Origin: Amblyornis subalaris
Taxonomy: Eukaryota > Chordata > Aves > Passeriformes > Ptilonorhynchidae
Direction of reading: 5' to 3'
Assembly (NCBI GenBank): GCA_018881555.1
Contig: JACAXG010000110.1
Span: 417,695-481,694, forward strand
DNA length: 64,000 nt
The notes under the pieces were generated by a model. The model saw only the letters and a list, made by a program, of their open reading frames with translations, was not told the origin of the DNA and did no database searches. Each line of letters opens with the position of its first letter. Position 1 is the first letter of the stretch. Below, one piece after another: positions 1-11,380 of the stretch. The position numbers and the translations under genes were made by a program.

Positions 1-2105
1 TACTGCATGTCATTTTATTCTTTTACTGTAAGAGTTTGCAAACATACTTTTCTCATCTACTTCCTCTTTTGCATTTATTATGTTCAGTAACAGTAATTAA
101 TCTCCTCTGCAAGGCAAACAAATCTAATCCTCTCAGTTTCCCAGAGGAGTGCTTTCTGTATCTTTGATTATTTCTTGTCCCCTAACTGCACACGGTATTT
201 TATTTGCATTTGGTAAATAGCTTGGTTGAACTACCAGATTCATCTTTGTGCAGTCCATCTCAAGGGGTAGCATCACACTGTTTTTTGTATTCTTCTTGTG
301 TCCTACTATGTCCTCATTAGCAGTATTTGCTTCTCAAGTTTTCTTCCTAAGAGGTCAAAGTTTAGCTTAAAAATCAAACCAATAACCAATTATGAGCAAT
401 GCAGATTGGTTCTTTCAAGTTTTCTAACCCAGCATTTTTTAGTTTTGTTCCTGAAGATTTATTTTTATCCATGCCCTGCTTGTGAAAAGACCATATAAAG
501 TTATTCCATTTCTCTAGCACTTGCCTTGCACCGAATATCTGAAGTGAAGATAATACCTAGATGGAAATTGCAGTACCTCACTGCCAAGTCTGTCGCTATT
601 CACATCCTACCTTGCGAAGCTCCAGTAACTGCTCATTCAGCAGGCTTCTGCATGAAGCTTTGCATGCTTCTGTGGACCCAAATCCACCTGCAGCTCTTGT
701 GATCTTTCTGGTGCTGTTCTTGGATGAATATCAGTCTTCCCAGTCCTGTCTTACAACTGTTTCCATGACCCGTTCTGGCTTCTCAACTACTCAGGAAAAG
801 TTCCTTAAAACTTGTAGAAAGCACTGAGGAAATTGGAGTTTTGTCTCCATCTCAATTTGCAAATTATAAGTTTAGAAACCATCTTGAAAGTTCTGCATTT
901 ACTAGCACAAATTCTGTGTCAATGCAGGGGCAAGTTACTCTTAGCTTGGGAAGGTAGCACAACAAATTCACCTGACTTTTAATTCTAATAATGTCTTATT
1001 AACAGCCCTTGCAGGTAAATGAATCAAGCAGTGACAACTACAACATCTACTGATGTATGTGTCCCACAAGGTGAGTATTTTAAAATAGGCAAATTGAAAT
1101 CTGCCTCCATCCTCTCTTCTACCAATCCACCTCTCCTAAATAGGCTTACGGGCTTACATCTCTTTGGTCCCACAAACTTGACACAAAGGTCCAGACTATG
1201 CAAACAGCTATCAACTCTCCCCTTCTCACACAATATGCTCACCCATCCTCTAATGTGCAGAAAAAAAAGGAATGTGACTTCTTGTGGCTGTATAAATTAA
1301 CAGATGGTTTGCTGTGGTCTGATAGTCTGCAGCTAGGAGAAAGAGCACAGCATTTCTGGGATTCATGTACTGTGTTATGGGAATAACATTCACTGTTTGC
1401 CTTCCCACATTACACACATATCATCAGAAGTTAATCCTCCTAACTGAAGTCATTACTGTAACTCATTTGGACAGGCTTCCCATTTTGCATGGTTTGAGTT
1501 TGGAACACTGTGTATTTCACAAATCAAATGGGTTTGGTTTTTTTGCCCATATCAAGCTTTGCATATACTGGACATTTATTTAAATCACTGCATTTAATTT
1601 ATTCCTTTCTACTGCAAGCAAAACAACAGACATGTTGGAAAAACTTCATCATTCCAGTGGATAACAATCCAGCTCCTAGATAGGGGCTGTAAAAACACCA
1701 TTTACTGCTTCGAGCCAACATTTGCAACAATTAAACTTCTGGCTTAACTCTTGTGTGTGGTTAGGTCTCACAGCTGATGTAATACCTGTATATTTTTTTA
1801 TAATCTCTTACTTCTACACATCACATACCATGTCTTCAAAAGTTTTTTGTATTTCTGGATGTTGTTCACTCTAATGAAGATAATAAGAGGAAATGGTAAT
1901 AAAAGCATATTTTCATGTTGAATAAGCACAGAGTTTTTGCCAGGGTAAAATGTAAGTAAAACATCACTGCTTCTCCTCTTCTCAATTGTGTATCAGTATT
2001 GAAATCATATATCAGTATTGAAATTCATGATCATGAGCTGGCTATAGGCATCAGTGGATAAAACCCAAGTGCCTTGCCAGTCCAAAAATGTGCCTCCAAA
2101 TTTTG
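1..2105. other. Unassigned AT-rich DNA
   Basis: No gene, RNA or repeat family is recognisable. The open frames here are under 95 codons on either strand, have no family resemblance and often overlap on opposite strands, as expected by chance. Confidence 0.5.
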
Positions 2106-2990
2106 GAGTCATAGAATCAGAAAGTATGCTGAGTTGGAAGGGACCCATCTGGATCCTCAAGTCCGCTCCTGGCCCTGTGCAGGACACCCCAAGAGTCTGA
2201 CAGCATTGCCCAAATGCTTCTTGAGTTCTGTGAGGTTTAGCGCTGTGAACACTTTCCTGGGGATCCCATCCCTGCACTCAGCCACTTTTTCCTGATATCC
2301 AGTTTAAATCTCCCCCAACTCAGTTTCATGCCATTTCCTTGAGTGCTGTACCTGGTCACAAGAGTGAAGAGATCAGTACCTGTCCCTCCACCTCCCCTCA
2401 CGAGGAAGTTGTAGACTGAGTTGAGGTATCCCCTCAATCTCCTCCAAACCGAACAAACCAAGTGACCTCAGCCTCTCCTCATATCAGATCCTTCAGCATC
2501 CTCATGGCTCCCCTTTGAATGCTCTCCAATAGCTTAATCTCTATTTTATACTGTGGCACCCAAAACTGTCAAAACCCAGGACTCAAGGTGAGCCCACCCC
2601 AGTGCAGAGCAGAGCAGGACAATCCCCTCCCTTGCCCACCTGGCGACGCTGTGCCTGATGCCGCCCAGGACACAGTTGGCCCTCCTGGCTGCCAAGGCTC
2701 TGCTGACTCAGACTCGACTTGCCATCAACCAGGACTCACAGGTCCCTTTCCATGGCACTGCTCTGCAGCATCTCATTCCTCAATCTGTACACTCAAGTAG
2801 TTGCCATGTCCCAGGGGCAGAACCTGGCTTTTGCCCTTGTTAAATTTCATACAGTTGGTGATTTCCCATCTTTCTAATTTGTTGAGGTCTCTCTGCAGGG
2901 CCTGTCTTTCCTCAAGGCAGTTGGCAGCTCCTCCCAATTTAGTGTTGTCAGCAAACTTAGTATTCCTTGGGGTCCTGACCCTTGATTATC
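2106..2990 (-). mobile_element. CR1 LINE, 3' portion (old subfamily)
   Basis: Read on the minus strand this is the end of a CR1 non-LTR retrotransposon. The 3' terminus lies at the left, with the usual 'tagaatca' signature at about 2111. It is followed by the 3' UTR and then the C-terminal reverse-transcriptase region up to about 2990. The stretch around 2880-2960 matches the CR1 segment just before the RT active site, but frameshifts break it. The 3' UTR wording (CCCTGTGCAGGACACCCCAA at about 2173) differs from the other CR1 copies in this window, so it is a different and apparently older subfamily. The right edge is the ordinary 5' truncation of a LINE and is approximate. Confidence 0.82.
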
Positions 2991-5900
2991 AAGACTAGCT
3001 AAAAGTCGGACTAAAAGAATGAGCTTGCAGCTGCCATTTCACAAACCATCTCCTCATAATCTCCAGTAGCCTGTTTCCTTCTAGGGAAGTCGGGAAAGAG
3101 TGATCTTGGCCTTATACTCTTCATAGACCATTTCCTGGACATGCTTTGCCAGGCAACCACCAAGTACAGGAAAATTTTAAATGTAGATCTGATGCTTTGA
3201 ACTTTGCTTGCTTAATCCAACTTTGGTCTTTGGAAGTGCTGTCAGAAAGGCATTAGCACCCTGAACCCTAAGGCAACCACCTCTTGAGGTCTCTGTCAGG
3301 TCTTTGCTGACCTCTCCACCTGGCATCACAAAAGGCTCTTGCAGCTCCTCACCTTTATGCCTTTTCCGCAGGCACAGGTCTTAAAACCAGCTGAATCAAG
3401 ATTGTGAGTCTAGTTTGTGAAACTAAGAGTGGGTTTTTCCAGATGAAAACAAAACCCGGCTTTATACTGAAAAAAGATGGATATTTTTGTCTTTCTTTAC
3501 AAATATCCAGAAAGGTTATTTCTTTATAGCAAACTCGGCAGTAAACATTTTGTTGCAGCATTGTTTCTTGCAGCTGAGACTTGTCAAACAACCCTGTGTA
3601 ACTTAAACTTAACGACCTTTATATTAAAGGTTTTCCTGCTCAGCTTCTGCTCTTATTTCGAGAATAATTTAAAATTTATTATCCTTATTAGTGGCTTTTT
3701 ATACAACTTGAGCTTCTGCTGCTGTGAATGTTTAGTAATTTCAGTCTTCTACGTTTTCCAAAGACTTTCTAAATATTCTGCTTTGTTTTTTGCTTGTGTA
3801 TACAGAGAAAGCCCTCAAAGAAACCCATGTTGCGCTCTCTCACACTTTTTCCCAGTATATAGATGCAGGTTACAACTGTAACTTTGTCTGTTTGCACCCA
3901 AAAAACCTGGCATTCATGTTGGCAAATGCTAGATCTGACAGCTGAGTATTTGGCCTTTCCTGTGTGCTTCTTGATCACAGGGGACAAAGTGGACTTACAA
4001 ACCTTCCTCACTCTACAGATGCAGCAAGGTTGTAACAGTGCTCTGTCTTGGGTCTCTCATACTCTGCTTCTTGCTTGTGCCCACCCTGGCACAGCAGTCT
4101 TATGCCTGTCCATATGCATTAGTAATGTACACCACCATGAAATTTCTCTTAAAAATATTACATTAGCTTACAGGAGCTATCACTTCCCCATGCCTTCTCC
4201 AGAAATTGCATTCAAAAGTACTTATTAGTTCCGTCTTTCCTCAGGATGTAGTTTTTGTGAATGCTTTTTAGTTATATCTTGCATACTTGCATTGAATTTT
4301 AAGGTCAGAGGAGGGGTGTAGCAGAATATTAGGGGAAGGAAATGTTTGATTTCTGTTATATAACCAGCATATTTCTGTCTATCAATCAAAAGTTAATTTA
4401 TTTTTTTCCTTTGCTGCACATAGCTCCAGTTGTTTCTTTCCTCTGCCCTTGTTTCTCTTAATTCTTACAACTGCCAGTTAAATGAATGTCTTCCCGCAGG
4501 TAGGAAGAAGATGCAATTCATGTTGTGCACAGATAATATTAAGCATCCAATACTGTGAAATTACACCTTCCATTTAAAAATAGTTGAGAGGAGGAGGAAA
4601 GGGTGGAAGAACAAATTATTAGCAGCCTCTTTGTCTGTGACACTGCTGATAAAATCTGGAGAGATAATAGGAGAGTTTCTGGGAAAGTAGTGGGATCTTA
4701 CACTATAGGAGGTCTCCTTGTGATTACTGCTCATGACATAGAGCTTTTGCCCTTCCTGTCAAAAACCAGTTTGGTAACCAGTTGTATACACCTTGTACAA
4801 CCTTGTTCAAGAATGGCTAATATGAAAGATTAAGCAGGTGTGCGCATCAAAAGCTTATGCTAGCTACATTCTCTATGTTATGTATAGTTCACCTGGAAGT
4901 ACATAATCCCTTTAAAGCACAAATTTGCTTTCAAAGAGTACTCATCTCTTTTCCTCTGTTTCATGCAGGGACAAGAATGTGCCCTCTGGAGACTGCAGAT
5001 GACAGCTGTGGACGAAAGCTATTGTATCAAATGCTGTCTTCTCTGTTTTTAAGTACTCAATCATCATGTCCAGGCCAATGTGTATCAGGCTCCAAGACTC
5101 TTTCATTGTTTGTCTTTAGAATCTGAAGTTGAATTCTTTCAAGATTGGGTGTAACTCAGAAGGTCTCCACTGAAACTTAGCCAAAAAGGGAAAATCAAGG
5201 TACCACTGTCAAAATAGAAGGTATCAAAGCACATTCAGCTGCAGATTCAGATTCTGCAGAAGTTAATCTGCACAGTTGCAAAGTTAAATTCAGCAGTTTG
5301 GGGTTGTTGCCAGTAGTAAATTATAACATCGGTACACCTTACTGTGTCAGTGAAATCAGCCTTCCCTATGCAGTTTGCCTAAAATTATCCTGGAGGAGCA
5401 TTCTCACTGACAGATGGACTTCATCAGTTGATCTTAAAAAACCTGACATTTGTTGATGAACACTAAGTAGTTGTTGTATTACACCTATGCAAATTCATGG
5501 CACTTTCAGTGTCCCCTTTATCTTAAGAAGCAAATTAACCTCCTTTTTCTCAGCATAACAACCTTGTTTTCTCTTTGTGTGCCTTGGGTTCGGTAGTGTT
5601 TCTCTGTTTGAATAATATATTTGCCTGAAATAACTAAAAAAAGGTTTTAGAAAGCCACATGAATATGATGGGATGAGGCAAACCACTGTGCCTCTGCTAC
5701 AGGCCATCACAGCTGTCCAATCTGTGGCAGCTTGCTGGTGGCTTGAATGGTCTGTTAAATTCCATGCTCTGATTCTTCTCTCTCCATGAAGTATTGCAAA
5801 ATGTGCTTTTGAGGAATCCAAGTAGCTACCCAACTTGCATATCGAAAGTTAACACAGGTGCCTCTTCACTCCTTCATTGACCTCAACAGAGGTGGCTCAA

Positions 5901-6175
5901 GGCCATAGGCAGAGGGTAGAGGGCTGGAGCTGACAAGAGTTAGCACACCTCATCTCTACCTCCTACCATTGTCTGTTGCTGGGAGAGGGTGTAGGAGCCA
6001 AAGAACCAACTCCTGACAACTAGAGAAGCAGAAGCTCCAGTCATTTAGGCACTCTCCTCTGATTCTTCCCTTTCCTCGTGGCAACGTGCTTGGGTAGTAT
6101 TCCTGTTTCCTCTCCTTTCCCAGAAAGGAGTCCCAAGACGAGAGGGGGCTGATGTGCAGGAAGTTGCAGGCTCTT
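2991..6175. other. Unassigned DNA
   Basis: Two overlapping plus-strand ORFs of 134 and 121 codons lie at 3477-3881 and 3863-4228. They are rich in Cys, Phe, Leu and Ser, have no recognisable motif and no good splice context, and are probably chance ORFs in T-rich sequence. Nothing else is identifiable. Confidence 0.45.
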
Positions 6176-6515
6176 CTCAGGGGCTAGAAGTATGTGAGGA
6201 GAAGAAGGAAAGGTGGACAAAAAGATTTATGGCATTTGTCTTCCCAATTCACTACTTCATGTGACAGAGCCCTACTTTCCTGGAGATGACTGAACACCTG
6301 CCTGTCTGTTGGAAGTGGTGAATAAACACCTTGGTTTGCTTTGCTTTGTTTGCATGTATGGCTTGCAAGCACAGCTTTTACCAATTAAATGATCTTCCTC
6401 TCCACTCACAAGTTCTCTCGCTTTTATTTTTCTGATTCTTTCCACCATCCCACTGGGGTGGGGTGAGTGAGCAGCTCTGCAGGGCTTTTTTGCCAAATGG
6501 GACTCAACCATGACA
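6176..6515 (+). mobile_element. Avian ERV LTR, R-U5 portion, 5' truncated
   Basis: This is the downstream part of a plus-strand LTR from the same superfamily as the minus-strand copies at 35043-35637 and 48700-49272. The shared text is the run 'ggcatttgtcttccc' at about 6230, the 'cctggagatgactgaacacctgcc' block near 6280-6303, a polyadenylation-type ATTAAA at 6384-6389, and the terminal 'ccatgaca' ending at 6515. The U3 start is absent, so the left edge is a truncation and is approximate. No internal retroviral sequence adjoins it. Confidence 0.75.
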
Positions 6516-8807
6516 AACTTGAAAATCTCCTGTATCTCTGCCAGCCTTCCTCACTCAACTTTACCTTCTGAGACTCCTGAAGGCTCTTCCCAGTCCTGCC
6601 TCCAAACACTTATCCCACTCAAATCCCTTCTGCTGCTACTGCAAAACTGAGTTAAAGCAACCCTGCTGTCTTCCTCACCTGTATTAACTGGATATATAGA
6701 TATTCTGAGGTGTTTGAAAGATTATGGTATGTGAATTTATTAAAACACAGTTTTGGCAATAATTTCTGCCTGGGTAACAAACTGAAAATCTTCAAATACA
6801 AAACAATATTTTCCTAAGTACAGCAATTATAAAATATTTACCAGTTCTTCTCCAGCTCTCTCAACAACCAGGCTCCGGTTCTCAAACCACCTTTTCATTT
6901 ACACCAATTATATTGTTTCTATACATTGATGTTATGTCTTAATTATTTCATATTCTGAAAAACAGAAATGCTACAAAACCCTACACCTTAAAGCTAGAAG
7001 AATTCATCTGTAACATGCACAATTCTTAACTGTGCCAAGCTGAAGTCAAGTTTGAGCTGAAAGTGTTTGGAAATAACCCCAAGTGATATTTCTCTCATCA
7101 CACTTTCCAAGTAAATTTATCTTTCATTTCTGTTGTGGTTGCTGCTGCTCAGCTTTATTTATAAATCTTTGAAAATAGGAATTTATAATGAACACACAGT
7201 CAGTTTCTTAAATTAAAGCACTGAGGCACTAACAAGTAAGCACGACTATAATCAAGCTAATTAAAAGGCCACGTTAAGGATAGGAATCTGCATATGAAAA
7301 GGAACATAATTTTCCTGATGGTAGTTTTACTATCCTCTTATATTTGCATGCACCCTGTAGAGTCTCACCATCATTTGAAGCTAAGCTACTTAAAGAAAAA
7401 TCAGGTTTTTACCCCTTAATCTCTTTAAACTAAAGCAACATTTCTAGTTTGGACCAACAGGTTCTGTGTTTTTCAAACTTCATTCTTTGAAGAACCGAAA
7501 TACTTTAATTTATCCAGACCGGCAGATGCACAGCACACATGGGGACAAATGAGATGACTGAGCTATGTACTGAATTTTTAATGATGTTTCCCCGGTAGAG
7601 ACTTCAGAAAGCACTTTTGAAGACTACGAACTAACTCGGTAATGAGCAGTTTTCTTTATTTCAAAACTATGTAGAAAGATTACTATTGGCTTCCATATTC
7701 AGAAGCTTGTGCAGGACATTCTGGTGCTAGCTTTTTTTTTCACTGCCAGAAAGGTAAAATGGTGGGACAGGGGAGACATTAACAAAAACCAATATAAATT
7801 GCACAAAAATTCTCCTTCCATCCCAAATAAAAATATTTTCTGTGACGAAGTTTTACCCCATAAAATCTCTGTTTTGATAACAACTAACATTTTAAAGCAG
7901 AAAAGACTTTATTCAGGATATGAAACATTTCAAGGAGCTCTTAAGGATGTGATGAAGACAAAAATTCAGAGAGAAAGACATTGAAGTCACTTGCAGCTTA
8001 GCTGTTAAGGAGCACAAGACTTATAGCTTAAGTTACATACATTTTTGGCTTTATTTTTGCAATATATCCTTACTATTCCAGTGCTAATTAAACACTAAAA
8101 ACTCAAGAAGTCATTTCACCATCTTCTGAAAGATTGCTGTGAACTTGCAAACTTACCATATATAGTGTTTGTCTATCATCACAGTCTCTCTTAACTGTCC
8201 ACACACTGTCCTAGACTGTGACTCGGAGATGCAATGCACAGTGGAAAACTGGTTAGCTAGCTGTGGTTTACTTTATAGTGTTTCGTTGACCACAGTCTGG
8301 TTTTTTTGCTGGTTGTCTTTAATAGGAACTCTGAACCATAGTTTTTCTGGGTTTATTTAGAAGTTGACTACTACCTTTTACCTTAAGCATGTGCAGATCT
8401 GCAAGTATTTCTAAGGGTGTCATTTCACTGCTCAGTGAATTACTTCCATGAGAAAGTCAGCACATCCCGTCACATCCCTGCATTTCTTTCAGGGTTGAAG
8501 TTCCCTTTAATTGATTTCGGGCAAAATCAGACTTAGAGAACATTTTGTTGACAACAGTTAATCAATGAAGCTTACAACAATCTTCCAGTCACTCCATTGG
8601 GTTAAAGTAGTTGTTTCTATACCAGCAAATTTTCTTCAACTGGAAATAAATAATTCATCAGGAAAATAGTGTGCTGGCTCTCTGATGTAGGGAAGAAGAA
8701 AATTTTCAGTGATGTTTTCCAGATAGTGATTTCATATCCATCTGCATTATCCTAGAGCAACTTAAAGCTACCACAGAGCAAGCATACCGGCTTGTAAAGA
8801 AAAATGT
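6516..8807. other. Unassigned AT-rich DNA
   Basis: No gene or repeat family was recognised. The ORFs are at most about 90 codons and look random. Confidence 0.5.
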
Positions 8808-9516
8808 GTGGGTCAGCTCCAAGCTTGTACTGGTGCCTTGGGTTATTCCTTTCCAGGTGCAGGACCCTGCACTTGCCTTTGTTGAGTTTCAGATCGTTCT
8901 TGTCTGCCCATCTCTCCAGCCTGTCAGGGACCTTCTGAAGGGCTGCACGGCACTGCGGGGTATAGGCCACTTCTCACAGCTTTGTGTCTTCAGGGAATGA
9001 GTTTAACAATACCCAGCCTAGTATTGAACCTTGAGGGACACTGCTTGTGACAGGTCTCCAACTAGACCCTGTAACCAGCCACTGGATACAACCCCGTGGG
9101 ATCTGCCATTCAGCCAGTTCTCAATCCACCTCATTATCCACTCATACAGTACACACCTCCTGAGTTTGCCTATGAGCATTTTGTGAGAGACAGTGTTGAA
9201 AGCCTTGCTGAAATTGAGTTAGACAATATCCACTGCTCTCCCCTCATCCATCCAGGTAGTTGTTTCATAGTAAAAGGCAATCAGGCTGGCCAAACGCCTG
9301 ATTACCTTGAGTGAACCCATGCTGACTATTCTTGATCACCTTCTTGTCTTCCACAAGGACAGAGATGGCCTCCAGGATGAGGTGCTCCATTACCTTCTTG
9401 GGGATCAAGATGAGGCTGACTGGCCCATAGTTCTCTGGATCCTCTTTCTTGCCTATTTTGAAGTCTGGGGTGACATTTTCTTTCTTCCAGTCCTCAGCAC
9501 CTCTCCTGATCTTCAT
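8808..9516 (-). pseudogene. CR1 ORF2 reverse-transcriptase relic
   Basis: This minus-strand relic carries CR1 RT text. The fingers segment begins 'DWKKENVTP' and runs through 'KEDPENYGPVSL' and 'SQHGFTQG' (about 9516-9265). Further along, 'RLERWADKNDLKLNKGKCR' lies in the C-terminal part (about 8910-8850). The catalytic box normally reads FADD in CR1; at 8977-9000 it reads F-P-E-D-T-K-L followed by a stop, so the metal-binding pair is altered. Several frames are needed to follow the protein. The family role is target-primed reverse transcription in the nucleus; this copy cannot do it. Confidence 0.88.
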
Positions 9517-9954
9517 GACCTTTCAAAAGCGAACATGAGCAGCCTCGCTATGGGTGCACCAGCTGTCTCAGCACTCATGGATGCATCCCCTCAGGGCCCT
9601 TGGACTTGAAGATGTCTGATCTGTCTAGTTGTTTCAGACCAAATCCTCCTTTACCAAGTGAAAGTCTTCCTTTTAATATTTCTTTACCCAGGTCTCCTGG
9701 CTCAGAGATTCCTGAGGGTTGGTCTTGTGAGTGAAGATTGATGCAAAGGCATTCAGTAATTCTGCCTTTTCTGCTTCCTCTCTTACCAGAGTCTCCTCTT
9801 CATTTACTAATGAGCCCACATTATCCTTTGTTTTCCTTTTGTTATTGATGCATTTGAAGAAACCCTTCTTGCTGTTCTTGACATCTTTGGCCAGATTTAA
9901 TTCCAGATGGATCTTGGCCTTCTTTGTCTTGTTTCTACTTGCTCTGACAACCTC

Positions 9955-10233
9955 TCAATATCCATTCCAAGTGGTCTGACTCTGCTTCCATCTCCCGTGT
10001 AATTCCTGCTTACACTTGAGTAAGGATATGAGATTTTTGTTTATCCTTGCAGGTCTCTTGCCCGCTTTGCCTGATTTCTTGTTCTTCAGGCTGCACTGTT
10101 CTTGAGTCTTGAGGAAGAGATCCTTGAACATCAACCAACTCTCCTGGACCCCTCTTCTCTGCAAGACCCGTTCCCATGGGATTCTTTCAAGAATATCCCT
10201 AAAGAGGCTAAAGTTAGCTCTCCTTAAGTCCAT
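9955..10233 (-). pseudogene. CR1 ORF2 inter-domain linker relic
   Basis: An open 92-codon stretch between the endonuclease and RT relics starts 'MDLRRANFSLFRDILERIPW' and contains 'RRGVQESWLMFKD' and 'KRPARINKNL'. These match the CR1 ORF2 linker that joins the two domains. It lies in order with its neighbours on the minus strand and is part of the same element. Confidence 0.85.
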
Positions 10234-10417
10234 GATTGCAATCTCATTTGCTGCACTGCTTCCTCCTCATCTGAGCTCCACAATCTCGTGGTCACTGCAG
10301 CCAAGGCTGCCCTCAGACTTTACATTTCCAACAAGGTCTTTCCTGTTTGTTAGTATAAGGACCACCAGAACACCCTTCCTTGTGGGATGGTCCACTACCT
10401 GTGACAGGAAGATGTCA

Positions 10418-10849
10418 TCAATCCTTTCCAGGAACCTCCTGGACTCTGTGCTTTGCTGTGTTGCTTCTCCAGCAGATGTCAGAGTAGATAAAGACCCTCA
10501 CAAGAACCAGGGCCTGTGATTGTGAGGCTGATTCCAGCTGCCTGTTTAAGTCCTCATTCACTTCCTCCTCCTGATCAGGTGTCCTGTAGCAAACACCCAC
10601 AGCAGTGTCACCCTTATTAGTCTGCCCTTTCGTCCTAACCCATAAGCTCTCAACTCTTGCATTATCCTCACCAAGATGGAGATCGATGCAATCCAAGTGT
10701 TGTCTCACAGAGCGGTCAATTCCATCACAGCGCCTCCCTGGTCTGTCTTTCCCAAGCAGTGTGAGGTCCTTCATGGCAATATTCCAGTCATGTGAGCTAT
10801 CCCACCATGTCTCTCTAACAGCATTGAGATCAAAGCCCTGGGACTGCAC
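10418..10849 (-). pseudogene. CR1 ORF2 endonuclease (APE-type) relic
   Basis: A 143-codon open stretch carries the CR1 apurinic-type endonuclease domain that nicks target DNA. Visible landmarks are 'ETWWDSSHDWN' (residues 13-23), 'ESLWVRTKGQTNKGD' (67-81), 'GVCYRTPDQEEEV' (85-97) and 'DICWRSNTA' (123-131). The family's GDFN catalytic motif should come just before DICW. It has decayed here to R-V-F-I-Y-S, so nicking activity is lost although the frame is open. It continues leftward into the linker and RT relics with frame changes. Confidence 0.9.
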
Positions 10850-11334
10850 ACAGATCTATAGTTGCTCCTGTTTTTTCCCCATACTGCATGTGTATGTGTT
10901 GGTGTACACTTGATTGTATCAATATCCCAGTAGGACTGCAAAGGGATTCTCCATAGTCCTGTTGCGCTACATCTCTGGCTGCTTGTGCTTGACTGAGGTA
11001 TGCCCTCTTAAGACTCCTTTTGCTACTAGGGTGGTCACTATATTTCTCCCCTTCCCATACCTCATCTCTTCCAGCCTGGCTATGTCCCTATCCCATCTCA
11101 AATCTGGTTTAAAGATCTCTCAACAAGTCCTGCTAACTCCTGCTAACTAATGCATCCTAAGATCCATTTTCCCCATTGAGAGAGGTGGACCCCATTTGTT
11201 GTCAGCAGGCTCAGTATTGTATGAACTGATCAAAAAAACCCATATGACTGAGTATATTTGCTATAGATAATATATATTTGTGTGTCATTACTAAGTAGCC
11301 ATTGCTATTGATTTTAAAAGGAACATTAGTATTG

Positions 11335-11349
11335 AGATGATGATGACGG

Positions 11350-11380
<31 letters not shown>
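11335..11380 (+). repeat. (ATG)n trinucleotide microsatellite
   Basis: The run is about 46 bp of ATG/GAT repeat, with a short interruption ('acgg') near the left. It produces a histidine-rich minus-strand ORF (11211-11417) that is an artefact of the repeat. Confidence 0.95.

Larger units (their letters stand above)
8808..11235 (-). mobile_element. Long CR1 LINE copy lacking its 3' end
   Basis: This is the longest CR1 copy in the window and reads right to left. From about 11235 down to 10860 there is sequence upstream of, or at the start of, ORF2. The endonuclease domain follows at about 10850-10418, the linker at about 10233-9955, and the reverse-transcriptase fingers and palm at about 9516-8977. 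RT C-terminal code follows, down to about 8808. The 3' UTR and the terminal ATTCTATGATTCT-type repeat are missing. LINEs are normally truncated at the 5' end, so a deletion or rearrangement probably removed the 3' end. Stops, frameshifts and catalytic changes throughout show it is dead. Confidence 0.9.

Noticed and set aside
3477..4228. Two overlapping plus-strand ORFs of 134 and 121 codons
   Set aside because: T-rich, Cys/Phe/Leu-rich translations without motifs, with a competing minus ORF in the same place; likely chance.
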